This document shows positions 40,447-50,077 of a stretch of DNA of 64,000 bases, one piece after another. The translations under genes were made by a program, and so were the position numbers. The number at the start of each line of letters is the position of its first letter. Position 1 is the stretch's first letter. The notes under the pieces were generated by a model. The model did no database searches. It was not told the DNA's origin and saw only the letters and a list, made by a program, of their open reading frames with translations. The stretch is from Silvanigrella aquatica. Lineage in GTDB: Bacteria > Bdellovibrionota_B > Oligoflexia > Silvanigrellales > Silvanigrellaceae. The stretch is taken from NCBI RefSeq assembly GCF_001907975.1, contig NZ_CP017834.1, positions 1,819,338 to 1,883,337 of the forward strand, given 5' to 3'.

Positions 40447-41751
40447 ATGGCACAATTTAGGTACTTCGATAAAGAAGAAAATGCCCGCGATCCTTTCGCT
40501 GGTGCAGCAGAAGAAACAAACGAATTTGAACAACTCCTTCAGGATGATAAGAATATTCCTTCCTCTCGCCGTTATCGTATGGGCGAATCCGTTGAAGGCT
40601 CTGTCATTTCCACGAGTCCCGAGTTTGTCTTTATTGACCTGGGTGGAAAAAGTTCAGCGACCTTATCAACAGATGAATTTACCAGCTCAGGACTTTCCAC
40701 TCCCAAGGTGGGAGAAAAAATATCCGCTTTTGTCCGTTCCGATAACGGATCCGAAATTTTATTGACACGCACTCTACGCCGCAATGAAGTCGATGACTCC
40801 TTACTAAGAAACGCTTATGAAGCACATATTCCTGTGGAAGCAAAAGTAGAAAAAGTGATTAAGGGCGGATTTGAAGCCACAGTAGGCTCTAAAAGATGCT
40901 TTGTACCTCTAGGACAAATGGACATCACTCATTTTGATAACCCTGAAATTTTTGTTGGAAACACCTTTAAGTTCAACATTACCGAAATGAAAGGACGCAA
41001 TATCGTTCTTTCTCGTAAAGCTATTTTGCGTGAGGAAATGGACAGCAAAATTTCACAAATTCTTGAAAAACTCGAAGTGGGTCAAAGCCACGTAGCAACC
41101 ATCACACGCCTTGTGGATTTTGGCGCGTTTGCCTCTATTGATGGCGTAGAAGGCCTTATTCCTCTAAGCGAACTTGCTTGGAAAAGAATTAAAAAAGCCG
41201 AAGAAATTGTACGCTTAGGTGAACAAGTAAATGTAAAAATCATAAAAATAGAACGCGCACCTAAACTTAAAATTGCTTTCACCCTAAAGGACGCTAACGA
41301 AGATCCTTGGATAGCCAACGCCACCCGCTTACATCCTGGTGCAATTTTACAAGGAACTGTGGTGCGCATGATTGACGGCGGCGCTTTTGTCAACGTAGCC
41401 GAAGGCGTCGATGGCCTTGTTCCTATTCACCAAATTACTTGGGAAAAACGCATTAGCCATCCCAAAGAAATGCTTTCCGAAGGTCAGGCCGTCAAAGTGC
41501 ATGTGCTTGCAGCCGATTTAGGATCCCGTCGTTTGAGTTTATCTATTAAAGGACCTATGCCTGAAGAACTCATGAATAAATTCAAAGGCAAAAAACGCGA
41601 TGATATTTCTGCTATGAGTGATGAAGACAAAAATCTCATGAAACAATGGGAAGAATATAAGTCCCATGAAGCAAAAATCTTAGTTCCTACCAATCGAGAA
41701 GAAACAAGTATTTTTGCATCGGCTTTTAAGCGTGCTCAAAAGAAGAAATAA
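40447..41751 (+). CDS. Four-S1-domain RNA-binding protein (S1 paralogue)
   Basis: 434 aa with four S1/OB repeats starting near residues 44 (GESVEGSVISTS), 128 (EAKVEKVIKGGFEATVG), 210 (GQSHVATITRLVDFGAFA) and 298 (GAILQGTVVRMIDGGAFV), and a charged Lys/Glu-rich tail. It lacks the two terminal domains of full RpsA and is followed by rpsA about 160 bases on. Such short S1 homologues occur in several bacteria as ribosome-associated or RNA-binding factors. Translation begins at the ATG at 40447, downstream of AAGGACG. Codon use is G+C-richer than the surroundings. Confidence 0.88.
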   Translation: MAQFRYFDKEENARDPFAGAAEETNEFEQLLQDDKNIPSSRRYRMGESVEGSVISTSPEFVFIDLGGKSSATLSTDEFTSSGLSTPKVGEKISAFVRSDNGSEILLTRTLRRNEVDDSLLRNAYEAHIPVEAKVEKVIKGGFEATVGSKRCFVPLGQMDITHFDNPEIFVGNTFKFNITEMKGRNIVLSRKAILREEMDSKISQILEKLEVGQSHVATITRLVDFGAFASIDGVEGLIPLSELAWKRIKKAEEIVRLGEQVNVKIIKIERAPKLKIAFTLKDANEDPWIANATRLHPGAILQGTVVRMIDGGAFVNVAEGVDGLVPIHQITWEKRISHPKEMLSEGQAVKVHVLAADLGSRRLSLSIKGPMPEELMNKFKGKKRDDISAMSDEDKNLMKQWEEYKSHEAKILVPTNREETSIFASAFKRAQKKK

Positions 41752-41786
41752 TAATTAAACTATACAAAATGATATGAATATGCTAC

Positions 41787-41810
41787 GTTCATGCGGAATT
41801 ACGCATGAAC
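41787..41810 (+). promoter_or_regulatory. Strong hairpin in the leader of rpsA
   Basis: The arms GTTCATGCG and CGCATGAAC pair perfectly over 9 bp with a six-base loop (GAATTA). No U run follows, so it is not a typical terminator. It lies between the two S1 genes, 103 bases before the chosen rpsA start. It may be a regulatory leader structure (S1 is known to autoregulate in enterobacteria) or an RNA-processing site; both are inference. Confidence 0.5.
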
Positions 41811-41913
41811 CTGCGTATCCGTATTTAACCATGCCAAATTATTGGCTTTTTCCCGTAAAACAACAACCTTAATCAAAATGTTTTGCGGCACACTAGAAAG
41901 GTATTCTGCTCAT

Positions 41914-43674
41914 ATGGCAAGTCTCCACTCCGATATCTCTAAGAAAAAAGTAAATTACAACTCCCTCGAATGGCTCGACGAAGACGTTGACTTCTTATCT
42001 CAAGAAGAAATGCCAGATGGATTTGCTGCTCTTTTCAAAGCTCAAGAAGAGTCACAAAACGTTATTAAAGAAGGTCAAGTTGTTAAAGGCCGCATCATCG
42101 AAATCAAAGATGACAGCGTTGTTATCGACATCGGCCACAAATCTGCGGGTGAAATTCCAAAAAGTGAATTCACAGGCGAAACAGGTTTATTCACCCTTAA
42201 AGTGAACGACGTGGTTGACGTTTTTGTTGACGTTTTTGAAGATGACGAAGGCGAACTTGTTCTTTCTAAAGACAAAGCAGACATGCTCAAAGCATGGGAT
42301 CGCATCTCTGAAGCATTTGAAAAAGACGAACTTGTTGAAGGCAAAATCGTGGGTCGCGTAAAAGGCGGTCTTTCTGTTGATATTGGCGTGAAAGCATTCC
42401 TTCCTGGTTCTCAAGTGGACTTACGTCCCGTACGCAACCTTGAAAAACTTCTTGGCCAAGTTCTTCAATTCAAAATCATTAAGTTTAATAAAAAACGTGG
42501 CAACATCGTTCTTTCTCGCCGTGTTCTTCTCGAGCAAGATCGTGAGCGTATGCGCAGCGAAACTCTTAAGGGTCTTCAAGTTGGCTCTTCCATGCTTGGT
42601 ATCGTTAAGAACATCACTGACTACGGCGCGTTTATCGATCTCGGCGGTATTGACGGACTTCTCCATATCACAGATATGTCATGGGGACGCCTCAACAGTC
42701 CTTCCGAAGTTCTCAACGTCGGCGACGAAATCAACGTCAAAGTACTCAGCTTCGATCCTTCAAGCAACCGCGTTTCTCTCGGCTTGAAACAACTTCAAAA
42801 CGACCCATGGGTTTCTGTTGCTGAAAAATACGCTTCTGCACAACGCCTCCGCGGTAAAGTTGTGAGCCTTACAGACTACGGCGCTTTCGTTGAACTTGAG
42901 CCCGGCGTTGAAGGCCTTATCCACGTTACTGAAATGACTTGGAACCGCCGTATCAAACACCCAAGCAAAATTGTAAACATCGGCGACGAAGTTGAAGTTG
43001 TTGTTCTTGCTGTTGATCTCGAAAACCACCGCATTTCTCTTGGCATGAAACAAACAGAACCAAATCCTTGGGAAATCGTAACTCAAAAATACCAAGTAAA
43101 TGATGTTATACGCGGTAAAATCCGTAACATCACAGACTTCGGCATTTTCGTTGGTATCGAAGAAGGTGTTGACGGTTTAATCCACGTTTCCGACATCAGC
43201 TACACAGAACGCATTAAGCATCCTCAAGACCTTTACAAAAAAGGTGATGAAGTAGAAGCTAAAGTTCTTCAAATTGATGTTGAAAATATGCGCTTTTCAC
43301 TTGGCATTAAGCAATTAGGCGAAGACCCTTACGAAGTTGCTGCGAAAAAACTTCTTCCTGGTACAAAAGGAAAAGGTAAAATAACACGCATGGCTGAATT
43401 TGGTGCCTTTGTTGAAATCGCTCCGGGCGTTGAAGGTCTTGTTCACACAACAGAACTTGAAAACCCAAGCGTTGCTATCGATACTGAAATTGATTATGTT
43501 ATTCTCAGCGTCGATTATGCAGAACGTCGTTTTGAGCTTTCACAAAAAGCAGCAACACGCGGCCTTGATGAAACTCACAACAAAGTCATTCAAGCAGCAT
43601 TAAATAGTGACGCTCCACAAAATAGCTTTGCCGAAGCATTTGCACGCGCGAAAGCAACAAAGGATAGCAATTAA
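41914..43674 (+). CDS. rpsA: 30S ribosomal protein S1
   Basis: 586 aa with six S1 domains starting near residues 52, 136, 222, 307, 394 and 481 (for example GSSMLGIVKNITDYGAFIDL, RGKVVSLTDYGAFVELEPG, RGKIRNITDFGIFVGIEEG). The first two bind the ribosome, the last four mRNA. The ATG at 41914 gives the expected MASLHSD start; upstream in-frame ATGs at 41842 and 41878 lack better ribosome-binding sites. The nearest purine run, AGAAAGG at 41895, is rather far. Codon use is visibly biased, as for a highly expressed gene. A terminator hairpin follows at 43712. Confidence 0.95.
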   Translation: MASLHSDISKKKVNYNSLEWLDEDVDFLSQEEMPDGFAALFKAQEESQNVIKEGQVVKGRIIEIKDDSVVIDIGHKSAGEIPKSEFTGETGLFTLKVNDVVDVFVDVFEDDEGELVLSKDKADMLKAWDRISEAFEKDELVEGKIVGRVKGGLSVDIGVKAFLPGSQVDLRPVRNLEKLLGQVLQFKIIKFNKKRGNIVLSRRVLLEQDRERMRSETLKGLQVGSSMLGIVKNITDYGAFIDLGGIDGLLHITDMSWGRLNSPSEVLNVGDEINVKVLSFDPSSNRVSLGLKQLQNDPWVSVAEKYASAQRLRGKVVSLTDYGAFVELEPGVEGLIHVTEMTWNRRIKHPSKIVNIGDEVEVVVLAVDLENHRISLGMKQTEPNPWEIVTQKYQVNDVIRGKIRNITDFGIFVGIEEGVDGLIHVSDISYTERIKHPQDLYKKGDEVEAKVLQIDVENMRFSLGIKQLGEDPYEVAAKKLLPGTKGKGKITRMAEFGAFVEIAPGVEGLVHTTELENPSVAIDTEIDYVILSVDYAERRFELSQKAATRGLDETHNKVIQAALNSDAPQNSFAEAFARAKATKDSN

Positions 43675-43711
43675 TAGCAATATTAATTTAATGCCCCCGA
43701 AATATACACGC

Positions 43712-43763
43712 ACTCTTGAAATTTTGTGTTAATCTAACAAAGTTTCAAGAGTTTATTTATTTG
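43712..43763 (+). terminator. Rho-independent terminator after rpsA
   Basis: The arms ACTCTTGAAA (43712-43721) and TTTCAAGAGT (43743-43752) form a perfect 10-bp stem, followed by a T-rich tail (TTATTTATTT). The loop also contains a small GTTA/TAAC pairing. It lies 38 bases past the rpsA stop and ends before the sppA ribosome-binding site. Confidence 0.75.
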
Positions 43764-43800
43764 TAAGGTATTTAAATTCAATTTCTTTTGGAAGGATACT

Positions 43801-44832
43801 ATGAATTCTTTATCTCACGATCAAAATCACCCCCCCGAAAAACGTTCAAACAAATTTCTCGGAACCATAAAATCTGTTTTTGCAACTATTGGTGCCCTCA
43901 CCATCGCTTTTATTCTATTACTAAGCCTTATCACTGGTTTTGCCATATACTCTATTTCAAGTGGCATGAAATCTATTTCCACATCATTAAATCCCTCCAT
44001 GGCGAGCAAATTATCCTTTACCTTGCCACATTTGAACAGCCCCTATATTGCAGGCATTCGACTTGAAGGCGAAATTTCTAGCGATATCGCCGAAAATGTG
44101 ATTCAAAAATTAAACAACGCTCGTGATGACAAAAACGCTATTGGCATTTTATTCGAAGTAAATAGCCCAGGCGGTTCCGTTGTAGCAAGCCAAGAAATTT
44201 ACGACACCATCAAAGACATCACAAAGCAAAAACCCATTGTAACTTATGTTAGAGAAGTCGCAGCAAGTGGTGCTTATTATTCCAGTGCATCTTCAAGTAA
44301 AATTGTTGCTAATCGCGGCAGTATTATTGGCAGCATTGGGGTCATCATGAATGGCTTTGAAGCGGACAAACTCATACAATTTTTAAAGGTCAATCCTGTT
44401 GTGATTAAAACAGGAGCCTTGAAAGACACAGGCTCTCCCACTCGTCCCATGACAGAAAAAGACAAGCAATATCTTCAAGAATTAATAGAAGAAACTCGCA
44501 TGCAATTTGCCGACGACGTGAAACAAGCACGTAAAACAAGCGATTCCACAATGAAATTCATGTCCGATGGACGCGTTATATTAGGGCCTCAAGCACTTAA
44601 TTTAAAATTAGTCGACGCTGTGGGAACAAAACAAACCGCTTTGGAGCAAGTTGCTTCACTTGCAAAATTTAAAACAGCTCCTGATTTATTTTATTATGAA
44701 GATATTCAATCTTTTTCTGATTTATTTACACAAAAATTATCAGGAAGTGCGGCACATATTTTAAGAGAATCGATTTTAGGAATCACTTCTTTTTCTCAAA
44801 GTAACAGTAGAGTGCCTAAAGCGGAATATTAA
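43801..44832 (+). CDS. sppA: Signal peptide peptidase SppA (S49 family)
   Basis: 343 aa membrane-anchored serine protease that degrades leftover signal peptides. One N-terminal membrane segment (~30-52). Catalytic Ser156 lies in VAASGAYY. The general-base Lys208 lies in GALKDTGSPTRPM, 52 residues later, the same spacing as Ser147/Lys199 in Bacillus SppA. The IEVNSPGGS-like strand is present as FEVNSPGGSVVAS. Single-domain short form. ATG at 43801 with AAGGATACT upstream. It converges on the YggT gene with no gap at all. Confidence 0.95.
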   Translation: MNSLSHDQNHPPEKRSNKFLGTIKSVFATIGALTIAFILLLSLITGFAIYSISSGMKSISTSLNPSMASKLSFTLPHLNSPYIAGIRLEGEISSDIAENVIQKLNNARDDKNAIGILFEVNSPGGSVVASQEIYDTIKDITKQKPIVTYVREVAASGAYYSSASSSKIVANRGSIIGSIGVIMNGFEADKLIQFLKVNPVVIKTGALKDTGSPTRPMTEKDKQYLQELIEETRMQFADDVKQARKTSDSTMKFMSDGRVILGPQALNLKLVDAVGTKQTALEQVASLAKFKTAPDLFYYEDIQSFSDLFTQKLSGSAAHILRESILGITSFSQSNSRVPKAEY

Positions 44833-45132
44833 TTAAACAAAAAAACCTAGATGGTTTGCAATTGTTTGCACAATTATCATCAAACATCCCACTGCCAAAA
44901 TCAGAACTATGGGCGATAAATCGTAAAATCCATGCTGACTTCTCACAATAAGTTTTGGAAATTTTCTAACAACATAACGACATGGCGGAGAAGTCAAAGC
45001 ATTTAAAAATCCAACTAATGGGTTGGAGGGATTTGCACCCACTAAACTTAAAATTCCAGTGATAATTAAACATAACATATAAAAATATAATAAATAATAA
45101 GTTATTTTTAAGAGAATCTCTATTAAAATCAT
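44833..45132 (-). CDS. YggT family integral membrane protein
   Basis: 99 aa with two membrane segments (~8-32, ~73-95) separated by the family signature NPSNPLVGFLNALTSPPCR and YDLSPIVLIL. The YggT family is linked to osmotic tolerance and division-site/cell-shape processes; its biochemical role is not settled. ATG at 45132 follows an AAGGAGAG (GGAG within ctctccttgag on the plus strand). It is stop-to-stop adjacent to sppA. Confidence 0.9.
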   Translation of the reverse strand: MILIEILLKITYYLLYFYMLCLIITGILSLVGANPSNPLVGFLNALTSPPCRYVVRKFPKLIVRSQHGFYDLSPIVLILAVGCLMIIVQTIANHLGFFV

Positions 45133-45317
45133 GCCTCTCTCCTTGAGGAAAATTAAAAAATCATAAAATCTATAAACAACTTAAATATATTATACAAAAT
45201 TCAAAAATGATAAAGCAAAAAAATCTTAAGTCAATTTAACTTTAATATAGATTTTAACTTAATTTCCGAAAAGTATCATGAGTCATTATCTGTTTAGTTG
45301 CTAATAAGGTAATATGA

Positions 45318-46328
45318 GTGAAAAACGCAAGTATTGTGCTACCACCAAAAACAATAGTCGTACAAGAAGGGGATGAAACCAAAGGAATTTACGTTATTCA
45401 AGAAGGAAAAGTGGAACTCTACAAAACTGTCGAAGGATTTGAAATTCCACTAGGAGAAATTTCCCGAGGTCAAATTATTGGACTTGCCACATCCATCAAC
45501 CGAGAAAGACATGTTGTTACCGCACGCACAATTATACAAACCGTTGCCCTATTCTACCCCGTCGAAGCCATTACACCTTTTTTTAATGAAGTGAACCCCA
45601 TAGTAGGAGTTTTTGTTAAAGCAGCTACAGAACGTATAAATAATATGGGTCAACAACTCGTTGATTCAAAAATGAACGAGCGAAGACTCATTAAAAGCAC
45701 AGGCTCACCTCATCAGCATGCCGCTCAATTAGCTCATTTGCTTGCTGCTTTTGTAAGACAGGGCACCATTGAACACGATGATAATAAAATTTACCCTTTA
45801 AAATCATTTCTTATTAATGGTGAAATTATTCTTAATAAAAAATTTGATTATGTTGAAAAAATATTTAATTTATTTTCTTCAGGAGGACTAATAAAAGTCA
45901 TATTTGATAAAAAATATGGAAATATTATTTTAAAACCTAATGTTCAACTCATTGAAGATTTCGCTGTATTTTCATCTACAATTGCAAAAAAAGGAATCGG
46001 CGGATTTATTCCTATAAAATCTCATAAATGGATTAGTGGACTCATTCGTATAAATAAACGTTACAAAGAAAGTAACGGAACATTTTTAAAACAAACCTTC
46101 GGAGGACTCATTGGAAAAGAATTGGGACGAGATGACGGTGAAGAAATTTTGATTCAACTGTTATCCCTCAAACTTCTTAGTGAAAAAGGAGCCGATCAGC
46201 AGAGTATGAAAATTATTTTAAATGCCCCCCAATTGCAAAAAAGAGTGATTTTTGAAAGTATTTGCCGCGGCGTAAATGACATCGACAAAATTAAAACCGA
46301 AGAAAAAGAAAAAAAGACACCGGAGTAA
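45318..46328 (+). CDS. Cyclic-nucleotide-binding-domain protein, CheV cassette copy 1
   Basis: 336 aa. GTG start at 45318 with AAGGT at 45305. Residues ~1-115 form a cNMP-binding jelly roll (VQEGDETKGIYVIQEGKVELYKT, GQIIGLATSINRERHVVTART); the phosphate-binding cassette arginine pattern is degenerate. The ~220-residue C-terminal region is shared with the second copy downstream: HQHAAQLAHLLAAFVRQGTI, a GLIKVIFDKKYGNIIL wing-like hairpin, and GKELGRDDGEE. No canonical Crp helix-turn-helix is obvious. It is followed 73 bases on by cheV. A role in tuning chemotaxis by a nucleotide second messenger is inferred. Confidence 0.8.
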   Translation: MKNASIVLPPKTIVVQEGDETKGIYVIQEGKVELYKTVEGFEIPLGEISRGQIIGLATSINRERHVVTARTIIQTVALFYPVEAITPFFNEVNPIVGVFVKAATERINNMGQQLVDSKMNERRLIKSTGSPHQHAAQLAHLLAAFVRQGTIEHDDNKIYPLKSFLINGEIILNKKFDYVEKIFNLFSSGGLIKVIFDKKYGNIILKPNVQLIEDFAVFSSTIAKKGIGGFIPIKSHKWISGLIRINKRYKESNGTFLKQTFGGLIGKELGRDDGEEILIQLLSLKLLSEKGADQQSMKIILNAPQLQKRVIFESICRGVNDIDKIKTEEKEKKTPE

Positions 46329-46401
46329 CGAACTTTCCTCCAGAATCTTCTGAAATTACCGATAGGTTAACAGCTCATCATGTATTTTAGGAGACGACTT
46401 C

Positions 46402-47409
46402 GTGGCCATTGGCAGACCCATGTTTCAAGTGGGTAGCAACATTTTTGAACTTATCGAATTCACTGCGACTAAAACCAGTGTTGTTCCCACATCAGATAGA
46501 AAAACTCCTATTCTTTACGGCGTGAATGTTGCAAAAGTGCGCGAAGTGATTCGTTTGCCCATCATTGTTCCCTGTTTGACAAATGCTCCCGAAGTTTTGG
46601 GCGTATTTAATTTAAGGGGAGCACCCATTCCTGCCATTCATTTAGCAAAAGCTCTCGGCTACGATGATGAACCCGTCACTCCTTCCAGTCAGGTTATTGT
46701 CACTGAGTTTTCCAGCCGCAAAGCAGGATTTGTTGTTGCCGGAACCCGGCGCATCCGCCGTGTGAGCTGGGATAAGGTCTTACCACCTTCAAGCGATGCT
46801 TTTAATACCATTACGGGAATGATGCTCATTGAAAATCAAGATTTCATTTTCATTTTGGATTTTGAACGTATTTTACTTGATATTGAAAGCAGAAGTGGAG
46901 GGCAAGGCACATCGGCTTATGCCATTGAAGGAGCTTCACAAAGTGGTGCCTCTGCGCCAAACCAAGGAGGATCTCTTGGCGGCGCAAGCGCACCAGCGGC
47001 TTCAAAACGACCTCTCATTCTTGTGGTCGATGACTCTCCCACAGCGCGCCGCGCCATTTGTGAATTACTTAGAGGCATGCAATTAGATATTATCGAATAT
47101 ACAAATGCAGAAGCCGCTTGGAAAGATTTAAGCACCGCGGAAGAAGGTTCCGACTTAAGCAAAGTTCAACTTATTGTCAGCGACGTTGAAATGCCAAAAT
47201 TAGATGGTTATTCCTTCGTAAAACGCATTCGTGGTAATGAAAAATTGAAAAAAATGCCCATTATTTTGCACTCCAGTTTAACCGGTGACGTTAATAAAGA
47301 TCGTGCCAAACAAGCAGGAGCCGACGCTTATGTCGGTAAATTAAATAGAAAAGAAATTGTTGAGGCATTAAAAGCAGCGTTGCCCCCCACATGGACGGGC
47401 GCATCGTGA
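46402..47409 (+). CDS. cheV: Chemotaxis coupling protein CheV (CheW + receiver domains)
   Basis: 335 aa. GTG start at 46402 with AGGAG 8 bases upstream. The N-terminal CheW-like domain (~10-165: VNVAKVREVIRLP, GVFNLRGAPIPAIHLAKALG, GFVVAGTRRIRRVSW) couples receptors to CheA. A Gly/Ser/Ala linker (~170-200) leads to a receiver domain with the acidic pair D210/D211, the phospho-acceptor D261 (SDVEMP), the HSS switch and VGKL lysine. All key residues are intact. Its stop overlaps the GTG start of the second CNB gene. CheA, CheY and flagellar genes are not in the window. Confidence 0.95.
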   Translation: MAIGRPMFQVGSNIFELIEFTATKTSVVPTSDRKTPILYGVNVAKVREVIRLPIIVPCLTNAPEVLGVFNLRGAPIPAIHLAKALGYDDEPVTPSSQVIVTEFSSRKAGFVVAGTRRIRRVSWDKVLPPSSDAFNTITGMMLIENQDFIFILDFERILLDIESRSGGQGTSAYAIEGASQSGASAPNQGGSLGGASAPAASKRPLILVVDDSPTARRAICELLRGMQLDIIEYTNAEAAWKDLSTAEEGSDLSKVQLIVSDVEMPKLDGYSFVKRIRGNEKLKKMPIILHSSLTGDVNKDRAKQAGADAYVGKLNRKEIVEALKAALPPTWTGAS

Positions 47410-48368
47410 AACCAGAAACACTCACTTTTGCCCCCATGCAGATCATATTCAATGAAGGTGATGCCACCAACGGAATTTATCATGTCCAAGAAGGACAAAT
47501 TGAAATTTATCGCGTACGTGAAAATACAGAAGTCGTTTTGGGAACTTTAAATCCGGGAGATGTTCTTGGTACTATTACACTATTTTCAAAAGAACCCCGC
47601 ACAGCTTCCGCACGCGCCATTACGGGAACAACGGCTATTTTTTATCAAAGCGAAGGCTTAAGTGAAGCCTTTAAAACTCTGCCGGGTTGGTGCCAAGCGG
47701 TTATGAAAGATGCCATTGGACGCTTAAAACATGTCAATGAACTTTTAGTGACGACAAAGTTAAGTGAAAAAAATTTAATTCGCAATATAGGAACATCACA
47801 TCATCATTGTGCGCAGCTTTCATATTTACTTGCGGCCTTAATTCGAAAAGGCACAATAATGAATGATAGTAATGAGCCCATTTTCCTAACAAATGATTTT
47901 TTAACTCAAGCTGAAAACATTTTAATGAAAAAATATAGTTACCTAGAAAGTATGTATAAAGCATTTGTTGATTGTGGACTTGTAAAAGAAATTAACGATA
48001 AAAAATATGGAAAAATATTAGTAAAACCAAATGCCGCTTTACTTGAAGAATATGCTGTATTTTCAATCAATATTTTTAAAAAAGGAACAACAGTATTTGT
48101 TTCTAAAAAATTTCATCCCTGGATGAGCACATTGGCGCGCATCAGTCGTAAAAATAATAATCAAAATACTTTTAAAAGAGAAGAAATTGCACTTTTATTA
48201 CAAAGTGAATTAGGCAGACAAGATGGTGAAGTGATGATCGCAGATATGATTTTAAATCATATCTTGGAAGAAAAAAATAACCAAGTTACATTTATTCCAA
48301 ATAAACTTCAAAAAACTGTAGTTTTTGAAAGTCTATCTCGTATTATAAAAGACATCAAACCAGTATAA
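47406..48368 (+). CDS. Cyclic-nucleotide-binding-domain protein, CheV cassette copy 2
   Basis: 320 aa from the GTG at 47406. This start overlaps the cheV stop (GTGA) and aligns residue for residue with the start of the first copy (MKPETLTFAPMQ against MKNASIVLPPKT). An ATG at 47391 would overlap more. The jelly roll shows FNEGDATNGIYHVQEGQIEIY and GDVLGTITLFSKEPRTASARA, a better phosphate-binding cassette than copy 1. The C-terminal region shares HHHCAQLSYLLAALIRKGTI, DKKYGKILVKPNAALLEEYAVFS and SELGRQDGE with copy 1. It is translationally coupled to cheV. Function unknown. Confidence 0.82.
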   Translation: MKPETLTFAPMQIIFNEGDATNGIYHVQEGQIEIYRVRENTEVVLGTLNPGDVLGTITLFSKEPRTASARAITGTTAIFYQSEGLSEAFKTLPGWCQAVMKDAIGRLKHVNELLVTTKLSEKNLIRNIGTSHHHCAQLSYLLAALIRKGTIMNDSNEPIFLTNDFLTQAENILMKKYSYLESMYKAFVDCGLVKEINDKKYGKILVKPNAALLEEYAVFSINIFKKGTTVFVSKKFHPWMSTLARISRKNNNQNTFKREEIALLLQSELGRQDGEVMIADMILNHILEEKNNQVTFIPNKLQKTVVFESLSRIIKDIKPV

Positions 48369-48371
48369 AAA

Positions 48372-49232
48372 TTAACCAAATTTCCCATGTACATAATCAA
48401 GTGATTGCTTGTCTTTTGGATTAGAAAAGAATGTTTTTGTATCACAAGCTTCTACTATTTCGCCATTACTCATAAAAACAGTATCATCGCTGGCACGCAT
48501 AGCTTGCTGCATATTATGCGTTACCATAACAATAGTGAAATCTTTTTTAAGTTCCATAAGCAACTGTTCAATTTTTTGAGTAGAAATGGGATCGAGAGCG
48601 GAGCAAGGTTCATCTAAAAGTAGAATGTCAGGTTTTACGGCAATGGTACGTGCAATACAAAGACGTTGTTGCTGCCCACCGGATAAGCCTAAACCTGAAG
48701 AATGAAGGTGATCTTTTACTTCATCCCAAAGTGCAGCGGCGCGCAATGCCCATTCAACACGTTGATTAAGTTCTTTTTTAGATAATTTTTCATGCATTTT
48801 AACGGCAAAAGAAATATTTTCAAAAATAGTCATGGGAAATGGTGTTGGTTTTTGAAAAACCATACCTACTTTTGTGCGCAATTCATTTAAATCCACATTG
48901 GATTCTAAAATATTTTTACCATGAATTATGATACTGCCATATGCCTTTTGTTCAGGATAAAGACTATAAATACGATTAATGGTGCGTAATAATGTGGATT
49001 TACCTGACCCCGAAGGCCCAATGAGCGCCGTAATTTTATTTTTACGGAATGAAATATTAATATTTTTGAGGCGGTGCTTATTGCCATAATAAAAGTTGAG
49101 ATCTTGAACAGAAATTTGTGAACTGTCTCTTAATACAACTAAATTGTCTAAGTTTCCCGAAGATTCAGCAGAAGGAGAAGAAGCCTGCCCTGAAAATTCA
49201 GAACGATGGAAAAATTTTGTAAAGAAGCTCAT
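48372..49232 (-). CDS. pstB: Phosphate ABC transporter ATPase PstB
   Basis: 286 aa. It energises high-affinity phosphate import. Walker [11 protein letters not shown]-loop [16 protein letters not shown], signature LSGGQQQRL, Walker [12 protein letters not shown], and a switch His in TH. PstB-specific features include the KPTPFPMTI stretch and [10 protein letters not shown] ~35-residue Ser-rich N-terminal extension precedes the ABC domain. The start overlaps the pstA stop (ATGA). It is the last gene of pstSCAB; no phoU follows, as the strand switches at 48368. Confidence 0.97.
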   Translation of the reverse strand: MSFFTKFFHRSEFSGQASSPSAESSGNLDNLVVLRDSSQISVQDLNFYYGNKHRLKNINISFRKNKITALIGPSGSGKSTLLRTINRIYSLYPEQKAYGSIIIHGKNILESNVDLNELRTKVGMVFQKPTPFPMTIFENISFAVKMHEKLSKKELNQRVEWALRAAALWDEVKDHLHSSGLGLSGGQQQRLCIARTIAVKPDILLLDEPCSALDPISTQKIEQLLMELKKDFTIVMVTHNMQQAMRASDDTVFMSNGEIVEACDTKTFFSNPKDKQSLDYVHGKFG

Positions 49233-50077
49233 GAGCGTTTTCCCCCAGACTTAGCAAAGTAACGTGTTAAAACATTTAAAAATAAAACAACTACGGTAAT
49301 AAGAAGGGCACCACCCCAAGCAAGATCTTGCCAATTTCTGTAAGGACTCATCGCGAATTGATAAATTGTTACAGGAAGGTTCGCAATGGGTTGTGAAAGA
49401 TTCGTACTCCAAAATTGGTTATTTAATGAAGTAAATAAAAGCGGAGCAGTTTCGCCGGAAATACGAGCAACAGCAAGTAAAACTCCCGTTAAAATTCCTT
49501 GCTTTGATGCTCTCCAAGCAATGTGAATAATGACGCGCCATTTTGGCAGCCCAAGAGCAATAGCAGCTTCACGCAATTCGTTGGGAACGAGATTTAGCAT
49601 ATCCTCAGCACTGCGCGTGATAATAGGACAAGCGATCATGGCAAGGGAAATAGCGCCTGCAAATGCAGAATAATTCCCCATAGGATGGACAACAACGGTA
49701 TAAACAAAGAGACCAACAATAATAGAAGGAGCGCTCAACCAAACGTCATTCACAAAACGAATGATAGAAGCAATTTTTTTGCCACGAGCGTATTCTGATA
49801 AAAATGTGGCCGCCAATATGCCTATAGGCGTCGCAACCAATACGGCTGCGGTCGTGATAATGAAACTTCCCACGATGGCATTTCTAAGACCTCCTGCAGG
49901 AGAATCGGGAGCGGGCGTATCAGATATAAAAAAGTGTAAATTTAATGCAGGAAATCCGTGAATAATAAGAGCATAAAATATAGAACTTAAAATAGTAATT
50001 CCGAATAACACAGAACTAATGCACAGCATTGAAAATATATTATTAGAAATTTTTCTTGTGACTTGCATTCGTTTCAT
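49229..50077 (-). CDS. pstA: Phosphate ABC transporter permease PstA
   Basis: 282 aa inner-membrane permease with six hydrophobic segments. The EAA-type loop reads [22 protein letters not shown] and the family signature [19 protein letters not shown] is present. The start ATG overlaps the pstC stop (TGATG) and its stop overlaps pstB. Length normal. Confidence 0.96.
   Translation of the reverse strand: MKRMQVTRKISNNIFSMLCISSVLFGITILSSIFYALIIHGFPALNLHFFISDTPAPDSPAGGLRNAIVGSFIITTAAVLVATPIGILAATFLSEYARGKKIASIIRFVNDVWLSAPSIIVGLFVYTVVVHPMGNYSAFAGAISLAMIACPIITRSAEDMLNLVPNELREAAIALGLPKWRVIIHIAWRASKQGILTGVLLAVARISGETAPLLFTSLNNQFWSTNLSQPIANLPVTIYQFAMSPYRNWQDLAWGGALLITVVVLFLNVLTRYFAKSGGKRS

Noticed and set aside
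40406-40765. 119-codon open frame overlapping the start of the four-S1-domain gene
   Set aside because: The overlapping frame encodes clear S1 domains with a proper start. This one has no family resemblance.
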